Assembly (NCBI RefSeq): GCF_022828475.1
Contig: NZ_CP059557.1
Span: 3,333,470 to 3,397,469, forward strand
Source: Saccharopolyspora gloriosae
GTDB lineage: Bacteria > Actinomycetota > Actinomycetes > Mycobacteriales > Pseudonocardiaceae
Direction of reading: 5' to 3'
Length of the DNA: 64,000 bases
Shown: piece by piece, positions 1 through 9,602 of the stretch
How the letters are laid out: each line of letters begins with the position of its first letter
Position numbering within the stretch: the first letter of the stretch is position 1
Made by a program: the position numbers and the translations under genes
Notes under the pieces: generated by a model
The model's input: the letters and a program-made list of their open reading frames with translations, nothing else
Told to the model about the DNA's origin: nothing
Databases searched by the model: none

Positions 1-239
1 GTCTTGTTCTGCAGCACGGATTTCTGCTCGCCGGTGAAGTCGTCCAGGTCGACTCCGGAGCAGAACGCGTCCCCGGCTCCGGTGACCACCAGCACCCGCA
101 CGTCCGGGTCGGCGTGGGCTCGGCGGATCGCCTGCGCCCACTGATCGACCATCTCCAAGGTGAAGGCGTTCTTGCGCTCCGGCCGATTGAGCAGAATCGT
201 GCCCACTCCCTCGGAGACCCGGTACTCCAAATCCGCCAT
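1..239 (-). CDS. Enoyl-CoA hydratase/isomerase family protein, N-terminal part only
   Basis: Reading leftward from an ATG at 239, the product begins MADLEYRVSEGVGTILLNRP, the usual crotonase N-terminus (a beta strand, then an NRP turn followed by N-A-F). About 79 residues are present, through the first oxyanion-hole region (AFCSGVDL, the place of the usual A-F-C-A/S-G-x-D-L), before the gene leaves the window. Crotonase-fold enzymes hydrate or isomerise acyl-CoA thioesters. The exact substrate cannot be told from the fragment. The GntR regulator at 390-1091 lies just upstream on the same strand and may control it. Confidence 0.85.
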   Translation of the reverse strand, partial: MADLEYRVSEGVGTILLNRPERKNAFTLEMVDQWAQAIRRAHADPDVRVLVVTGAGDAFCSGVDLDDFTGEQKSVLQNK

Positions 240-389
240 GCCGTCGCCCTTCCCGTCGCCGCCACCGTGCGCAGACGGAGTGAACCACGTCACCGAACGA
301 GAAGTCCATGTAAAATTGAATACAATCCACCGCTCGGCTGATCGATCGGATCAGCCCCGGCGAGCAGTCCCGCACCTGGTTCGGACGGT

Positions 390-1091
390 TCAGGTGGGTG
401 GAGTGGGAGTGGGCGAGAGGGAGGGGGCGAGGTGATCGCGGGTGGCGTCGCGGTGAGCGTTCATGAGCTCCACGGCGCGGTCGGTGTCGCCGCGGCGCAG
501 GGCGGTGATCAGCCTGCGGTGTTCGCGGACGATGCGCCGCCGGGACGCCTCGTCGTAGAGGTACACCGTCCGGTACACCTCGGTGCGCTGCCACACCCGC
601 TCGATCTCGGCCACCACCAGGTTCAGTCCGGAATGGCGGAACACCGCGAAGTGGAACTCGTGATTGAGCTCCAGCATCACCGCCACGTCCGGTGTCGCGG
701 CCGCCTCCGCGATCCGCTCGTTGATGGCGGTGAGCTCGGCGAGCTGCTCGGAGGTGAGTCGCGGAACCTCCCGCAGCACCACCGTTTCCAGCGCGGCCCG
801 CATCAGGTACGCCTGTCGCAGTTCGTCCGCGGACAACCGGGCCACCGTGTACCCGACGTTCGGCCGGTGGTGCAGAACGCCTTCGCCCTCCAGCGCTTTC
901 AGCGCCTCCCGCACCGGAACCCGGCTCACGCCGAGCCGTTCGGCCAAGGCCTCCTGCCGCAGCGATTGCCCGGGGAGCAGTTCCTGGCTGCGCAGCATCC
1001 GCCGGATCTGGTCGATGGCACGGCGTACCGAACTGGGCCTGCCGCCCGCCGTGACGACCCCCGGAGTGTCGATGCGTCCCGATGTCCCCAT
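390..1091 (-). CDS. GntR-family regulator, FadR/FCD subfamily
   Basis: The 233-residue protein has an N-terminal winged helix (about residues 12-75; RLGVSRVPVREALKALEGEG is the classic GntR recognition region) and a C-terminal all-helical FCD domain (about 85-220). Metal-binding FCD residues are visible in the LELNHEFHFAVFRHSG stretch and near REHRRLITAL. An upstream ATG at 1421 would add 110 low-complexity residues that overlap the ferredoxin gene, so the start at 1091 is preferred. FCD regulators usually sense small organic acids or acyl groups. It sits between the ferredoxin gene and a crotonase gene on the same strand and is a plausible regulator of either. Confidence 0.88.
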   Translation of the reverse strand: MGTSGRIDTPGVVTAGGRPSSVRRAIDQIRRMLRSQELLPGQSLRQEALAERLGVSRVPVREALKALEGEGVLHHRPNVGYTVARLSADELRQAYLMRAALETVVLREVPRLTSEQLAELTAINERIAEAAATPDVAVMLELNHEFHFAVFRHSGLNLVVAEIERVWQRTEVYRTVYLYDEASRRRIVREHRRLITALRRGDTDRAVELMNAHRDATRDHLAPSLSPTPTPPT

Positions 1092-1230
1092 GCGCCCCGT
1101 CGTCCCCGGCTCGTCGTGCGGGCTCGTGCCCGCCCGGACACCACGGCACGCGGGCGATCCGGAGCTCCGCGCACCGGCGGAAGTATCGGCGCACCCGTCG
1201 TGCCGTGCTGATCCATCGTACGGGGGCGGC

Positions 1231-1551
1231 TCAGTCGGCCATCTTCGGCAGGTTCGTGATGGGCGGAACGTCGCGGTCGATCTTGCCCACCCCGGCGGCA
1301 CCGCCGGGGGAGCCGAGTTCGATGAAGAACTCGGCGTTCGCCTGGGTGTAGGCCTGGTATTCCTCGGGGACGTCGTCCTCGTAGTAGATCGCCTCCACCG
1401 GGCACACCGGTTCGCAGGCACCGCAGTCGATGCACTCGTCTGGATGGATGTAGAGCATCCGGCCGCCCTCGTAGATGCAGTCGACCGGGCACTCGTCGAT
1501 GCAGGACCGGTCGAGCACGTCCACGCACGGTTCGCTGATCACATAGGTCAC
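1231..1551 (-). CDS. fdxA: 7Fe ferredoxin (FdxA type)
   Basis: The 106-residue protein carries the cysteine pattern of a [3Fe-4S][4Fe-4S] ferredoxin: Cys9, Cys17 and Cys50 for one cluster and Cys21, Cys40, Cys43 and Cys46 for the other, with CIDCGACEPVCPVEAIYYED as the second motif. A C-terminal extension of about 40 residues is typical of actinobacterial FdxA. The start is a GTG at 1551 preceded by GGAG with a five-base spacer; no ATG fits. It is a soluble low-potential electron carrier. A flavin disulfide reductase gene ends 62 bases upstream on the same strand, but a redox partnership is only suggested. Confidence 0.93.
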   Translation of the reverse strand: MTYVISEPCVDVLDRSCIDECPVDCIYEGGRMLYIHPDECIDCGACEPVCPVEAIYYEDDVPEEYQAYTQANAEFFIELGSPGGAAGVGKIDRDVPPITNLPKMAD

Positions 1552-1613
1552 ATCGTCTCCTGCCGCGAAGCGGTTGCGTCCCTCGGCGTTCCCCACCCGC
1601 GAGCGGTTTGAAA

Positions 1614-2990
1614 CTAGACGTCGATCTCGTCCACCGCCGAGCTGATGGCGCGGTGGAACGTCGGGTAGGCGTAGATCATCCGCCGCAGCACGGAGATCGG
1701 TACCTCGGCGTGCACCGCCACCGCCAGCGCGCCCAGGACCTCCCCGCCGCCGGGGGCGACGGCGGTCGCGCCGACGAGCACGCCGCGATCGGCATCGGCC
1801 ACCACCTTGATCAGCCCGTCGTTGCCGGACTTGTGGATCCAGCCGCGCACCGCGGACCGAATCTCGGCGACGCCGGTGCGCACTCGCAGGCCGCGCGCGG
1901 TGGCGGCCTGCTCGGTGAGCCCCACCATGCCGACCTCGGGGTCGGTGAAGGTGACCGACGGAACCGCGCGGTAGTCGGCCGCAGCGCTGTCCCGGCCGAG
2001 GATGTCGGCGGCCGCGATGGGCGCCTGGTACACCGAGGTGTGGGTGAACGCGCCGTGCCCGGTGACGTCGCCTACCGCCCACACCCCGTCCGCGGCCCGC
2101 AACCGTTCGTCCACCGGGATCGTGCGCGCGCTCTCGTCGAGCCCGACGGCGCCCACTCCGAGCGCGGCGAGGTCGGTCCGCCTGCCGGTGGCCACCAGCA
2201 GGCGCTCCACCTCGACCGGCTCACCTCGTTCGAACTCGACGCGGAACCGGCCGTCGGCGTGCGTTACCCGCCGCACGCCCGCACCGGCGCGCACGTTCAC
2301 GCCATCGGCTCGCAGCACCCGATCCAACACCTCGGAGGCCTCCGGTTCGGCCGGACCGAGGATGCGGTCGCCGGTCTCGACGACCGTGACCGCGCTGCCG
2401 AAACGGGCGAAGATCTGGGTGAACTCCAGCCCCACCGGCCCCGCGCCGAGCACCAGCAGCGACTCCGGCGCCGTCCGCGCGGCCACCGCCTCCCGGTTGG
2501 TCCAGTACGGGGTGCCCGCAAGCCCGTCGATCGGCGGCACCTTGGGTTCCGTGCCGGGATTGAGCACGATCGCCTTGCGCGCGTGGAACGTTCGCGGCCC
2601 GGCGTCCGTGGTGACCGTGACCTCGCCGGGAGCGGTGATGCGACCGCGACCCCGGACGAACCGCCCGCCGGTGCCCTCGAACCGCTCCACGGCGGCGGTG
2701 TCGTCCCAATCGGTCGTGGCCTCGTCGCGAATCCGATCGGCGACCGGGGTGAAATCGGGCCGCACCGTGGCGGAACCGGCCAGTTCCGGCACCCGCCGGG
2801 CCTCGCCGAGCGCGTCCGCGGCACGCACCATCATCTTCGTCGGAATGCAGGCGTAGTAGGGGCATTCGCCGCCGACCAGCCGAGCCTCCACGCCCACCAC
2901 GTCCAGCCCGGCCGTGGCGAGCCGCCCGGCGACGTCCTCGCCGCCCGGTCCCAGACCGATCACGACCGCATCGACCTCTTCGGTTGCCAT
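1614..2990 (-). CDS. FAD/NAD(P)-dependent disulfide oxidoreductase, mercuric reductase/lipoamide dehydrogenase-like
   Basis: The 458-residue protein has an N-terminal FAD dinucleotide fold (IGLGPGGE from residue 11), a redox-active disulfide Cys43/Cys48 in GGECPYYACIPTK, a central NAD(P) fold (LGAGPVGLEFTQIFARFG) and the GD-x5-A FAD motif (VWAVGDVTGHGAFTH). The C-terminal dimerisation domain has AYPTFHRAISS where lipoamide dehydrogenases carry HPT and a Glu that activates the active-site His. The altered dyad argues against an ordinary E3 subunit. A ribosome site AGGAGCATCGG precedes ATG 2990. No pyruvate dehydrogenase or mercury genes are nearby, so the substrate is unknown. Confidence 0.88.
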   Translation of the reverse strand: MATEEVDAVVIGLGPGGEDVAGRLATAGLDVVGVEARLVGGECPYYACIPTKMMVRAADALGEARRVPELAGSATVRPDFTPVADRIRDEATTDWDDTAAVERFEGTGGRFVRGRGRITAPGEVTVTTDAGPRTFHARKAIVLNPGTEPKVPPIDGLAGTPYWTNREAVAARTAPESLLVLGAGPVGLEFTQIFARFGSAVTVVETGDRILGPAEPEASEVLDRVLRADGVNVRAGAGVRRVTHADGRFRVEFERGEPVEVERLLVATGRRTDLAALGVGAVGLDESARTIPVDERLRAADGVWAVGDVTGHGAFTHTSVYQAPIAAADILGRDSAAADYRAVPSVTFTDPEVGMVGLTEQAATARGLRVRTGVAEIRSAVRGWIHKSGNDGLIKVVADADRGVLVGATAVAPGGGEVLGALAVAVHAEVPISVLRRMIYAYPTFHRAISSAVDEIDV

Positions 2991-3137
2991 CCGATGCTCC
3001 TGTTCGCCATGTCCGTCCCCGGAACCGAACGGCCCCGAGGTACCTCTCTTGCCACCACCGCATCACTGCTCGGCCGCTGTCGCACCCGCATCGTCGCTGG
3101 CCTGCGACGAGGGGTGGGAGTGACTACAACGGAGGAC

Positions 3138-3374
3138 ATGGCCGATACCGATACGTCCGCATTGGCGCCAGGGCAGAGCGTGGCATGGGACAACGGCGAG
3201 CGGATGGGGCGATCCCGCGCGGGACACCTGGTGTTCCTGCGCCGCAGGCTGGCCGAGCACGGCTTCGCCGTCGCCGTCGACGCCCCACCGGGAACCGGGC
3301 AACCCGACGGCGTGCTCACCACGACATGGGGGCATGCGAACGAGGTCTTCGACCGTCTGATGCGGGTGGGCTGA
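3138..3374 (+). CDS. Small hypothetical protein (78 aa)
   Basis: An unrecognised 78-residue reading frame starts at ATG 3138, two bases after GGAGG; an in-frame GTG at 3120 with GGGTGGGA upstream is an alternative and would add six residues. The product is soluble and mixed in charge, with no membrane segment or known motif (TWGHANEVFDRLM near the end looks helical). GC-rich third positions favour real coding. It lies divergently from the disulfide reductase gene and about 160 bases before the CBS gene. No function can be assigned. Confidence 0.5.
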   Translation: MADTDTSALAPGQSVAWDNGERMGRSRAGHLVFLRRRLAEHGFAVAVDAPPGTGQPDGVLTTTWGHANEVFDRLMRVG

Positions 3375-3538
3375 GTCGTGGCGGGAGCAGCGCAGTCCCC
3401 CCGGCGCGGATTCGGATCCCGGCCCCGAGCCAGGAGAACGGCGGCCGGATACCGAGCTCGGTGGCTGGAGTCCATGGGACACGGCCGAGACCGGAGGGCG
3501 CGCGGCCGTGACCGGCCGGATCGGAAAGGAGAAAGCTC

Positions 3539-3955
3539 ATGATGGCGCGCGAAATCATGCACGCGGGAGCCCGCTGCGTAGGTGAGGACGAAAATGTGCA
3601 GGTCGCCGCGCGGATGATGCGCGATCTGGGAGTGGGATCGCTGCCCATCTGCGGCCGCGACGACCGCCTGCGCGGCATGATCACCGACCGGGACATCGTG
3701 CTGCACTGCTGCGCGGAGAACAGGGACCCGATGGAGGTGACCGCGGGCGAGCTCGCGGCGGGCACCCCGCACTGGGTCTCCGCCGACGCCGACACGGCAG
3801 AAGTGCTCGCGATGATGGAGACCCACCAGATCCGGCGGATCCCCGTGATCGACCGGCACCGGCTCGTCGGCATCATCAGCGAAGCCGACCTGGCCCGGAA
3901 CATCACCGACGATCAGCTCGCCCACTTCGTCGAAAGCGTCTACGCGCTGCGCTGA
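3539..3955 (+). CDS. CBS-domain pair protein
   Basis: The 138-residue protein consists of two CBS repeats (about residues 5-60 and 70-128), each ending in the usual G-x-h-T/S-x-x-D motif: LRGMITDRDIVLHC and LVGIISEADLARNI. Stand-alone CBS pairs bind adenosyl nucleotides (AMP, ATP, SAM) and act as energy or stress sensors. A strong ribosome site, AAAGGAG, lies eight bases before ATG 3539; ATG 3542 is also possible. Similar small CBS proteins are common in actinomycetes. The partner protein is not evident here. Confidence 0.9.
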   Translation: MMAREIMHAGARCVGEDENVQVAARMMRDLGVGSLPICGRDDRLRGMITDRDIVLHCCAENRDPMEVTAGELAAGTPHWVSADADTAEVLAMMETHQIRRIPVIDRHRLVGIISEADLARNITDDQLAHFVESVYALR

Positions 3956-3990
3956 GGGGCCGGCGCCATCAGCACGATCTTGTTGTCGTT

Positions 3991-4154
3991 GTCCTGTCAC
4001 GCGGCGAAGCCGCTGAGCAGCGACCGGCTTGAGCACGCCCACCGGCGGTTTCTCAGCGGCTTTCTCGCGAGGACGGTTTTTCCCTCCTGGCGGAGCCACT
4101 CGGGAACCAGATCCCGCAGCGAGAAAGCCGCAGAGTTTCCGCTGAGCGACCCGC
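3991..4154 (-). repeat. Dispersed intergenic repeat, copy 1 (inverted)
   Basis: Read on the minus strand this stretch matches 24526-24706 and 27577-27681. Shared blocks include GGGTCGCTCAGCGGAA, CCCGAGTGGCTCCGCCA, GTCCTCGCGAG, GCCGGTGG and the terminal mini-hairpin GCGGCTTCGCCGC. It begins about 35 bases after the CBS gene stop and holds no convincing gene of its own. Confidence 0.8.
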
Positions 4155-4300
4155 TACGCAGGCCGGAAAGTGCTCCAGCGACTCCTGCGAGCTGGGAGGA
4201 TGCGTTCCGTGACCTGACCGCAACCGGAGCGGAATACCCGGCGAGTGCACTGTCGTGTACGAACCTTCAACGGTTTCCCCTCTGTGGAGGCGGTGCAGCG

Positions 4301-4486
4301 ATGATGATCTGTGCGAGTTGCCGCGAACCGATCCCGTCCTCAAGCCCGTCCGACGACTTCTGCCGCGAGCAATGCCAGCTGTCCTGGCACGCCGGGCGGC
4401 TCACTCCCGGCCGCGGAGGTTCGACCGTGACGCCCGTATCGGAGTTCGCCCTGCGAGATCGTCGCCATTCCGCTCCGGGCGCATAA
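4301..4486 (+). CDS. Small zinc-ribbon-like protein (61 aa)
   Basis: A short frame from ATG 4301 (GGAGG ten bases upstream) encodes 61 residues with a CxxC (Cys4/Cys7) and a CxxxC (Cys21/Cys25) separated by 13 residues, followed by QLSWH. The spacing looks like a tiny zinc ribbon, similar in style to small actinobacterial proteins with FC-x-x-x-CQ-x-x-W motifs. The C-terminal half is probably disordered. It lies just upstream of the response-regulator gene; no function can be assigned. Confidence 0.55.
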   Translation: MMICASCREPIPSSSPSDDFCREQCQLSWHAGRLTPGRGGSTVTPVSEFALRDRRHSAPGA

Positions 4487-4557
4487 CAACCATCGGTGTT
4501 TATGCTGGTCATTGCCCTGGTGTCCGTAGTGACCCGTGAGGGAGGCCGGCGAGCGAG

Positions 4558-5214
4558 ATGGCGATACGTGTGTTCGTGGTGGACGACCACGAGGTGATCC
4601 GGCGGGGCGTGGCGGCCCTGGTGAGATCCGACTCCGAACTGGAACTGATCGGTGAGGCGGCATCGGCGGCCGAAGCGCTGGCGCTGGTGCCGCGGCACCA
4701 GCCGGACGTGGCCGTGCTCGATGTGCGGCTGCCCGACGGCAACGGTGTCGAGCTGTGCCGGGAACTGCGCTCGCAGCACCCGGAGCTGCGGTGCCTGATG
4801 CTGACCTCGTTCGACGACCACGAGGCGCTGCTGGACGCGATCCTGGCCGGTGCCGCGGGTTTTGTGCTCAAGGGCGTGGTCAGCGAGGAGCTGCTCAACG
4901 CGCTGCGCACGATCGGTTCCGGTGGTTCGCTGCTGAGCCCGAAGAAGACCGAGGCGATGCTGTCCTGGTTGCGCCGCGAGCAGGAGCGCGCCGATCCGTT
5001 GCGGGAGCTGACCGCGCGGGAACGAGAAGTCCTGGAGCTCATCGGCGAGGGCTTGACGAACCGCGAGATCTCCAAGCGGATGTACCTCGCGGAGAAGACC
5101 ATCAAGAACTACGTGTCGCAGATGTTGGCGAAGCTGGCGATGCGCCACCGCAGTGAGGCCGCGGTGCTGGCGACCGAGCTGCGGCTCGACCGCGGCGCGC
5201 GAAGCAAGGAGTGA
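4558..5214 (+). CDS. NarL/LuxR-family response regulator
   Basis: This 218-residue protein has an N-terminal receiver domain (residues 4-120) with acidic residues in VVDDHEV, the phosphoacceptor Asp55 in [11 protein letters not shown], a conserved Thr in MLTSFDD and Lys in VLKGV. A LuxR-type helix-turn-helix follows (about 147-205; [20 protein letters not shown]). The stop is only four bases before the GTG of the multi-HAMP kinase, so the two form an operon and probably a cognate phosphorelay. The GGAGG preceding the ATG is unusually far upstream (about 13 bases). Confidence 0.93.
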   Translation: MAIRVFVVDDHEVIRRGVAALVRSDSELELIGEAASAAEALALVPRHQPDVAVLDVRLPDGNGVELCRELRSQHPELRCLMLTSFDDHEALLDAILAGAAGFVLKGVVSEELLNALRTIGSGGSLLSPKKTEAMLSWLRREQERADPLRELTAREREVLELIGEGLTNREISKRMYLAEKTIKNYVSQMLAKLAMRHRSEAAVLATELRLDRGARSKE

Positions 5215-5218
5215 CGCG

Positions 5219-8200
5219 GTGGCCGCCGATCCTGGGCGTGAGCGGCTGCTCGCCGGATTGCGGGACCTGCGGGACGGCAACTTCCGCCGCAGGCTGCCCG
5301 TCGCGGGACCGGACGCCGACCTGGCCGCGGTGTTCAACGAGCTGGCCGAACGCGAGCAGCACCTGATCGCCGAACTGCGCCGGGCCACCGAAACGGCCGT
5401 GCGCGGCGAGTGGCCGCAACCGCCGGTGGACTTCGGCGGCACCGGTGCCCGCCGCGACGCCGAGCAGGCCGTCAACGAGCTGCTGGAGGCGCTGCTGCGG
5501 CCGGCTAGCGACCTCCGCCGGGTGCTGGGCGCGGTCGCCGCGGGTGATCTGACGCAGCGCATGCCGCGGCGCGCGGACGACCGGCTGCCCGGTGGTTTCG
5601 GCGACGTGGCCTCGACGGTGAACGACCTGCTCGACCAGTTGTCGCTGTTCGCCGACGAGGTCATCAGGGTGTCCCGCGAAGTCGGCACCGAGGGCAAGCT
5701 CGGTGGCCAGGCGCGGGTGGCGGGCGTCGGGGGCACCTGGAAGGACCTCACCGCCAACGTCAACATCATGGCCGACAACCTCACCAACCAGGTGCGCAAC
5801 ATCGCCGCGGTGGCCGCCGCGGTGGCGGGCGGCGACCTGTCGAAGAAGATCACCGTTGAGGCCAAGGGCGAGGTGGCCGCGCTGGCGGCGACGATCAACG
5901 GCATGGTCGAGACGCTCGGGGCGTTCGCCGAGCAGGTCACGGTGGTCGCCCGCGAGGTCGGCACCGAGGGAATCCTCGGCGGGCAGGCGCGGGTTCCCGG
6001 GGTGGCGGGAACGTGGAAGGACCTCACCGACAACGTGAACCTGATGGCGCGCAACCTCACCAACCAGGTGCGCAACATCGCTCAGGTGACGACCGCGGTG
6101 GCCCAGGGAGACCTGTCCAAGAAGATCGACGTGGACGCCCAGGGCGAGATCCTGGAGCTCAAGACGACGATCAACACGATGGTCGGCCAGCTCTCCGCGT
6201 TCGCCGACGAGGTCACCAGGGTGTCCCGCGAGGTCGGCACCGAGGGCAGGCTCGGCGGGCAGGCCGAGGTCCGCGACGTCTCCGGGACGTGGCGGCGGTT
6301 GACCGAGAGCGTGAACCGGCTCGCGGGCAACCTCACCACCCAGGTCCGGGCCATCGCGGGCGTGGCGAACGCGGTGACCAGCGGAGACCTGACGCGGCAG
6401 ATCACCGTCGAGGCCAGCGGAGAGGTCGCCGAGCTCAAGGACGACATCAACGCGATGATCTCCAACCTCGCGGAGACGACCCGCACTAACGAGGAGCAGG
6501 ACTGGCTCAAGACGCATCTGACACGGTTGTCCGGGCTGATGCAGGGACGCGGGGACCTGTCCGCGCTCGCCTCGCTGATCATGACGGAGCTGGTGCCGCT
6601 GGTGTCCGCGCAGTACGGGGCGTTCTACCTGGCTCAGCTCGACGACGACGGCCCGGCGCTGGTCCGCACCGCGTCCTACGGCCTGCCGCAGAACGGTCCT
6701 CCGGAGCGGTTCGGACTGGGCGAGTCGCTGGTGGGGCAGGCCGCGGTGGACCGCGTGACGATCCTGGTGCGCGAGACGCCGCCGCGGTACCTGCGGATCA
6801 GTTCCGGGCTGGGCGCGGCGTCGCCGGTGGGCGTGGTGGTCGTGCCGGTGCTGTTCGAGGATCAGGTGCTGGCCGTGCTGGAACTGGCCTCGATGCACGA
6901 GTTCAGCGCGCTGCACCTGGACCTGCTGCAACGGTTGCAGGAGACGATCGGGGTGGAGGTGAACACGATCGTTTCGAACTCCCGGACCGAGGCGCTGCTG
7001 ACCGAGTCCCAGCACTTGGCGCGGGAGCTGCAGGCGCGTTCCGAACAGCTGGAGCAGCAGCAGAACGAATTGCAGCGCTCCAACTCGGAGCTCGCGGAGA
7101 AGGCCTCGCAGCTGGCCGCGCGCAACCGGGACATCGAGATCAAGAACAGCGAGATCGAGCAGGCCCGCCAGCAGCTGGAGGAACGCGCGAGCGAGCTTTC
7201 CCAGGCGTCCGCCTACAAAACGGAGTTCCTGGCGAACATGTCGCACGAGCTGCGCACGCCGCTGAACAGTTCGCTGCTGCTGGCGAAGCTGCTCGCCGAC
7301 AACGTCGACGGCAACCTCACCGAGCAGCAGGTGGACCTCGCCAGGACCATCCACGCCGCGGGCAGCGACCTGCTGGACCTGATCAACGACGTGCTGGACC
7401 TGTCCAAAGTGGAGGCAGGGCGGATGACGGTGCTGCCGGAGGACGTCGAGACGGGAGAGCTGGCCCGGCACCTGGAATCGCAGTACCGCCCGCTGGCGGC
7501 GGACAAGGGCCTCGATTTCGAGGCGGTGGTGGCGGATTCGGCACCCGCGACGCTGCACACGGATCAGAGCAGGCTGGAGCAGATCCTGCGCAACCTGCTG
7601 TCGAACGCGGTGAAGTTCACCGAGCGCGGGGCGGTGCGGTTGCGCATCGGGCGGGCCGACTCGTCGGCGGCCACCGATCCGGCGCTGCGGGCGCTGCCGG
7701 AACTCGTGGCGTTCTCGGTGCAGGACTCCGGAATCGGGGTGCCCGCCGGGAAGCTCAACCGCATCTTCGAGGCGTTCCAACAGGGCGACGGCACGATCGT
7801 GCGCGAGTTCGGCGGTACCGGGCTCGGCCTGTCCATCAGCCGGGAGCTGACGGCGTTGCTCGGCGGCGAGCTCATCGTGGACAGCGAACCGGGCCAAGGC
7901 AGCACCTTCACCCTCTACCTGCCGCCGGAGTTTCCCGCGTGGGAACAGGAGGAGTGGCCGAATCCGGAAGCGGGACCTGCGGCCGTGGCGGAGGTTCCGC
8001 CTGCGCCCGAGTCGCCGCCGATCAGCGCGGAGGTCAAGTTCGACGCCGCCGCGGAGGGCATCGATCCGCCGATGACGGAGGAATCGGAGATGCTCCTCAC
8101 CACCGAGAACGGGTCGGAGCCGCCGGATTCCGGTGGCTCGGGGCCGGGCTTGCCGCGTTTCGACGGGCAGAAGGTGCTCGTCGTCGACGACGACCCGCGC

Positions 8201-8566
8201 AGCGTCTACGCGCTGACCGCGCTGCTGGAACAGCACGGGCTGCGCGTCGTGTACGTGGACAACGGGATCGCCGGGCTCAGCGCATTGCAGGAGCACGAGG
8301 ACGTGACCGTGGTGCTGATGGACGTGATGATGCCCGAGTTGGACGGCAACTCCACCATCCGCACCATCCGGCGCATCCCGCGCCACCGGGATCTGCCGAT
8401 CATCGCGGTGACGGCGAAGGCGATGCGCGGCGACCGCGAGCGCAGCCTCGCCTCCGGTGCCACCGAATGCGTGACGAAGCCCGTGGACGCGGACTGCTTG
8501 CTGCGGCTCTTGGCCGAACAACTCGGCGTCGATCCGGGTCCGAAACCCGACCCCGCCACCGAGTGA
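5219..8566 (+). CDS. Soluble multi-HAMP hybrid sensor histidine kinase
   Basis: The 1,115-residue protein starts at GTG 5219 behind AAGGAG. It has no membrane segment. Residues about 75-415 form a chain of repeated HAMP-like units: the block [17 protein letters not shown] and close variants recurs three more times, alternating with GDLSKKI-type units. A GAF domain follows (about 440-580), then a long coiled coil (595-668), a HisKA domain with phospho-His676 in [11 protein letters not shown], an HATPase domain (about 780-902; DSGIGVP and [10 protein letters not shown]) and a C-terminal receiver with Asp1035 in VLMDVMMPE. The order resembles fungal group III osmosensing kinases. Phosphate probably passes His676 to Asp1035 and to the adjacent regulator. 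Confidence 0.93.
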   Translation: MAADPGRERLLAGLRDLRDGNFRRRLPVAGPDADLAAVFNELAEREQHLIAELRRATETAVRGEWPQPPVDFGGTGARRDAEQAVNELLEALLRPASDLRRVLGAVAAGDLTQRMPRRADDRLPGGFGDVASTVNDLLDQLSLFADEVIRVSREVGTEGKLGGQARVAGVGGTWKDLTANVNIMADNLTNQVRNIAAVAAAVAGGDLSKKITVEAKGEVAALAATINGMVETLGAFAEQVTVVAREVGTEGILGGQARVPGVAGTWKDLTDNVNLMARNLTNQVRNIAQVTTAVAQGDLSKKIDVDAQGEILELKTTINTMVGQLSAFADEVTRVSREVGTEGRLGGQAEVRDVSGTWRRLTESVNRLAGNLTTQVRAIAGVANAVTSGDLTRQITVEASGEVAELKDDINAMISNLAETTRTNEEQDWLKTHLTRLSGLMQGRGDLSALASLIMTELVPLVSAQYGAFYLAQLDDDGPALVRTASYGLPQNGPPERFGLGESLVGQAAVDRVTILVRETPPRYLRISSGLGAASPVGVVVVPVLFEDQVLAVLELASMHEFSALHLDLLQRLQETIGVEVNTIVSNSRTEALLTESQHLARELQARSEQLEQQQNELQRSNSELAEKASQLAARNRDIEIKNSEIEQARQQLEERASELSQASAYKTEFLANMSHELRTPLNSSLLLAKLLADNVDGNLTEQQVDLARTIHAAGSDLLDLINDVLDLSKVEAGRMTVLPEDVETGELARHLESQYRPLAADKGLDFEAVVADSAPATLHTDQSRLEQILRNLLSNAVKFTERGAVRLRIGRADSSAATDPALRALPELVAFSVQDSGIGVPAGKLNRIFEAFQQGDGTIVREFGGTGLGLSISRELTALLGGELIVDSEPGQGSTFTLYLPPEFPAWEQEEWPNPEAGPAAVAEVPPAPESPPISAEVKFDAAAEGIDPPMTEESEMLLTTENGSEPPDSGGSGPGLPRFDGQKVLVVDDDPRSVYALTALLEQHGLRVVYVDNGIAGLSALQEHEDVTVVLMDVMMPELDGNSTIRTIRRIPRHRDLPIIAVTAKAMRGDRERSLASGATECVTKPVDADCLLRLLAEQLGVDPGPKPDPATE

Positions 8567-8574
8567 ACCGGCGG

Positions 8575-8724
8575 TCAGCTCCGGTCGGGTTCCGGTGTGG
8601 TGGGGAGTTCGTCGAGCTGTTCGCGCAGTTGCTGGGACCAGCGGAGGTCGCGGGCGAAGGTCGCGTCGTAGTGGTCAACGCCGTGCGGGTGCCGCTGCTC
8701 GGGCGATCCTGAACCGGGTGCCAT
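8575..8724 (-). CDS. Possible small hypothetical protein (49 aa)
   Basis: A 49-residue frame starting at ATG 8724 ends eight bases after the convergent kinase gene. The product is hydrophilic (YDATFARDLRWSQQLREQLD looks helical) with GC-rich third positions, which favours coding, but its ribosome site is weak and no family is recognised. It may be a real small protein or a chance frame. Confidence 0.35.
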   Translation of the reverse strand: MAPGSGSPEQRHPHGVDHYDATFARDLRWSQQLREQLDELPTTPEPDRS

Positions 8725-9257
8725 GGGGTGAATCCTGTGATCGGGGTTCCGGCCCCGCTCGGGGACTGACGAGGCCGGAATCCGCCAGCTTACGAGCCCT
8801 CGGCGCGTGTTCCCAACGGATGTCGCCGGACTCACAGCTGTTCGCGGTTCAAGGGGCTTCGCGTCCGATGAGGTGGCCCCGCGCACGCCGACTCGGTGGC
8901 TTCCACCGCCGGGATGGTGCGGACCGCATGCAGCGTCTTGAGAATGCAGTGTTTCTACCCGGTTCGGTCCCGTTCTGTTGGAGCAGTCCGCGATCGGACG
9001 TGGGGGCACTCGCGCGGTGTGTTCGTCACCGGCGGCGTGTCGGCCTTCGGCGCAGGACGACCTTTTCGGGTCGTTGTGGAGGGCGGCTGTTCTGTCGGCG
9101 CGGCCGGTGAGCGCTGGACTCGCCGCGCGGTGGACGCGGCCACCGCGATCATGTTCGGCACGGTAACGACCCCGGTGCTCCCTCCGCGGAAATAGGGGGC
9201 GCCGGGGTCGTTGTTCGCCACGTCAGCGGAATCGTCGGACTTCCGGGTTCGCGCGGA
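8725..9257. other. Gene-poor stretch of about 530 bases
   Basis: Open frames here are short, have unremarkable third-position composition and lack ribosome sites. The only structure I can support is the hairpin at 9165-9212. Confidence 0.5.
9165..9212 (-). terminator. Stem-loop downstream of the secreted-protein gene
   Basis: Perfect 11-base arms AACGACCCCGG and CCGGGGTCGTT enclose a 26-base loop. It lies 46 bases past the stop of the leftward gene at 9258-9602 and has no U-run, as is common for actinobacterial terminators. Confidence 0.6.
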
Positions 9258-9602
9258 TCAGCACAGGCTGACCCGCTCCAGGTACGGGCTCACACCGCGG
9301 GACTTGTGGCTGCGGGTCTGTCCCGGCTCGATCGAGAAGCATCGGCTGTCCGCACCCCGAGCCATGATGAGTTTGACCCGGTAGATCTTCTTGCACTTGT
9401 TGGTGATCCACACCGTGGTGTAGACCTTGCCCTTCTTCTCCCGGTCAGTGAGGCAAGTCGGCGCCCTGGTCTCGCTCGGTGCGGCGACGGATTCGCCGCC
9501 GGAGGTGGTGGGCGCGGCGGCGTGCGCCGCGCCACCTGCGAACGAGCTGAGAGCGAAGGCGGCGATGAACGCCACCGACGCGGAACGAAGCGTGCGGGAC
9601 AT
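9258..9602 (-). CDS. Secreted four-cysteine protein resembling the tendamistat alpha-amylase-inhibitor fold
   Basis: The 114-residue precursor has a clear signal peptide (residues 1-29, ending AAHA-A) and a mature domain of about 70 residues with four cysteines (50, 70, 88, 114). The order APTC...NKC-x17-C-x4-PGQ...L-x-x-x-x-C parallels Streptomyces tendamistat (APSC...NGC-x17-C-x4-PGQ...C), with the middle 17-residue spacing identical. The tendamistat inhibitory Trp-Arg-Tyr triad is not present in the first loop, which is also four residues longer. Fold similarity is therefore plausible but amylase inhibition is not supported. GGGAGG precedes ATG 9602. An extracellular role is likely. Confidence 0.7.
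   Translation of the reverse strand: MSRTLRSASVAFIAAFALSSFAGGAAHAAAPTTSGGESVAAPSETRAPTCLTDREKKGKVYTTVWITNKCKKIYRVKLIMARGADSRCFSIEPGQTRSHKSRGVSPYLERVSLC

Noticed and set aside
5102-8521. A 1,139-codon open frame on the minus strand opposite the histidine kinase gene
   Set aside because: It is a shadow of the kinase gene: arginine/histidine/glutamine-rich, no domain, no ribosome site, and the plus strand has clear HAMP, HisKA and receiver domains.
8896-9195. A 99-codon plus-strand frame before the secreted-protein gene
   Set aside because: It has no ribosome site and overlaps the terminator hairpin at 9165-9212.
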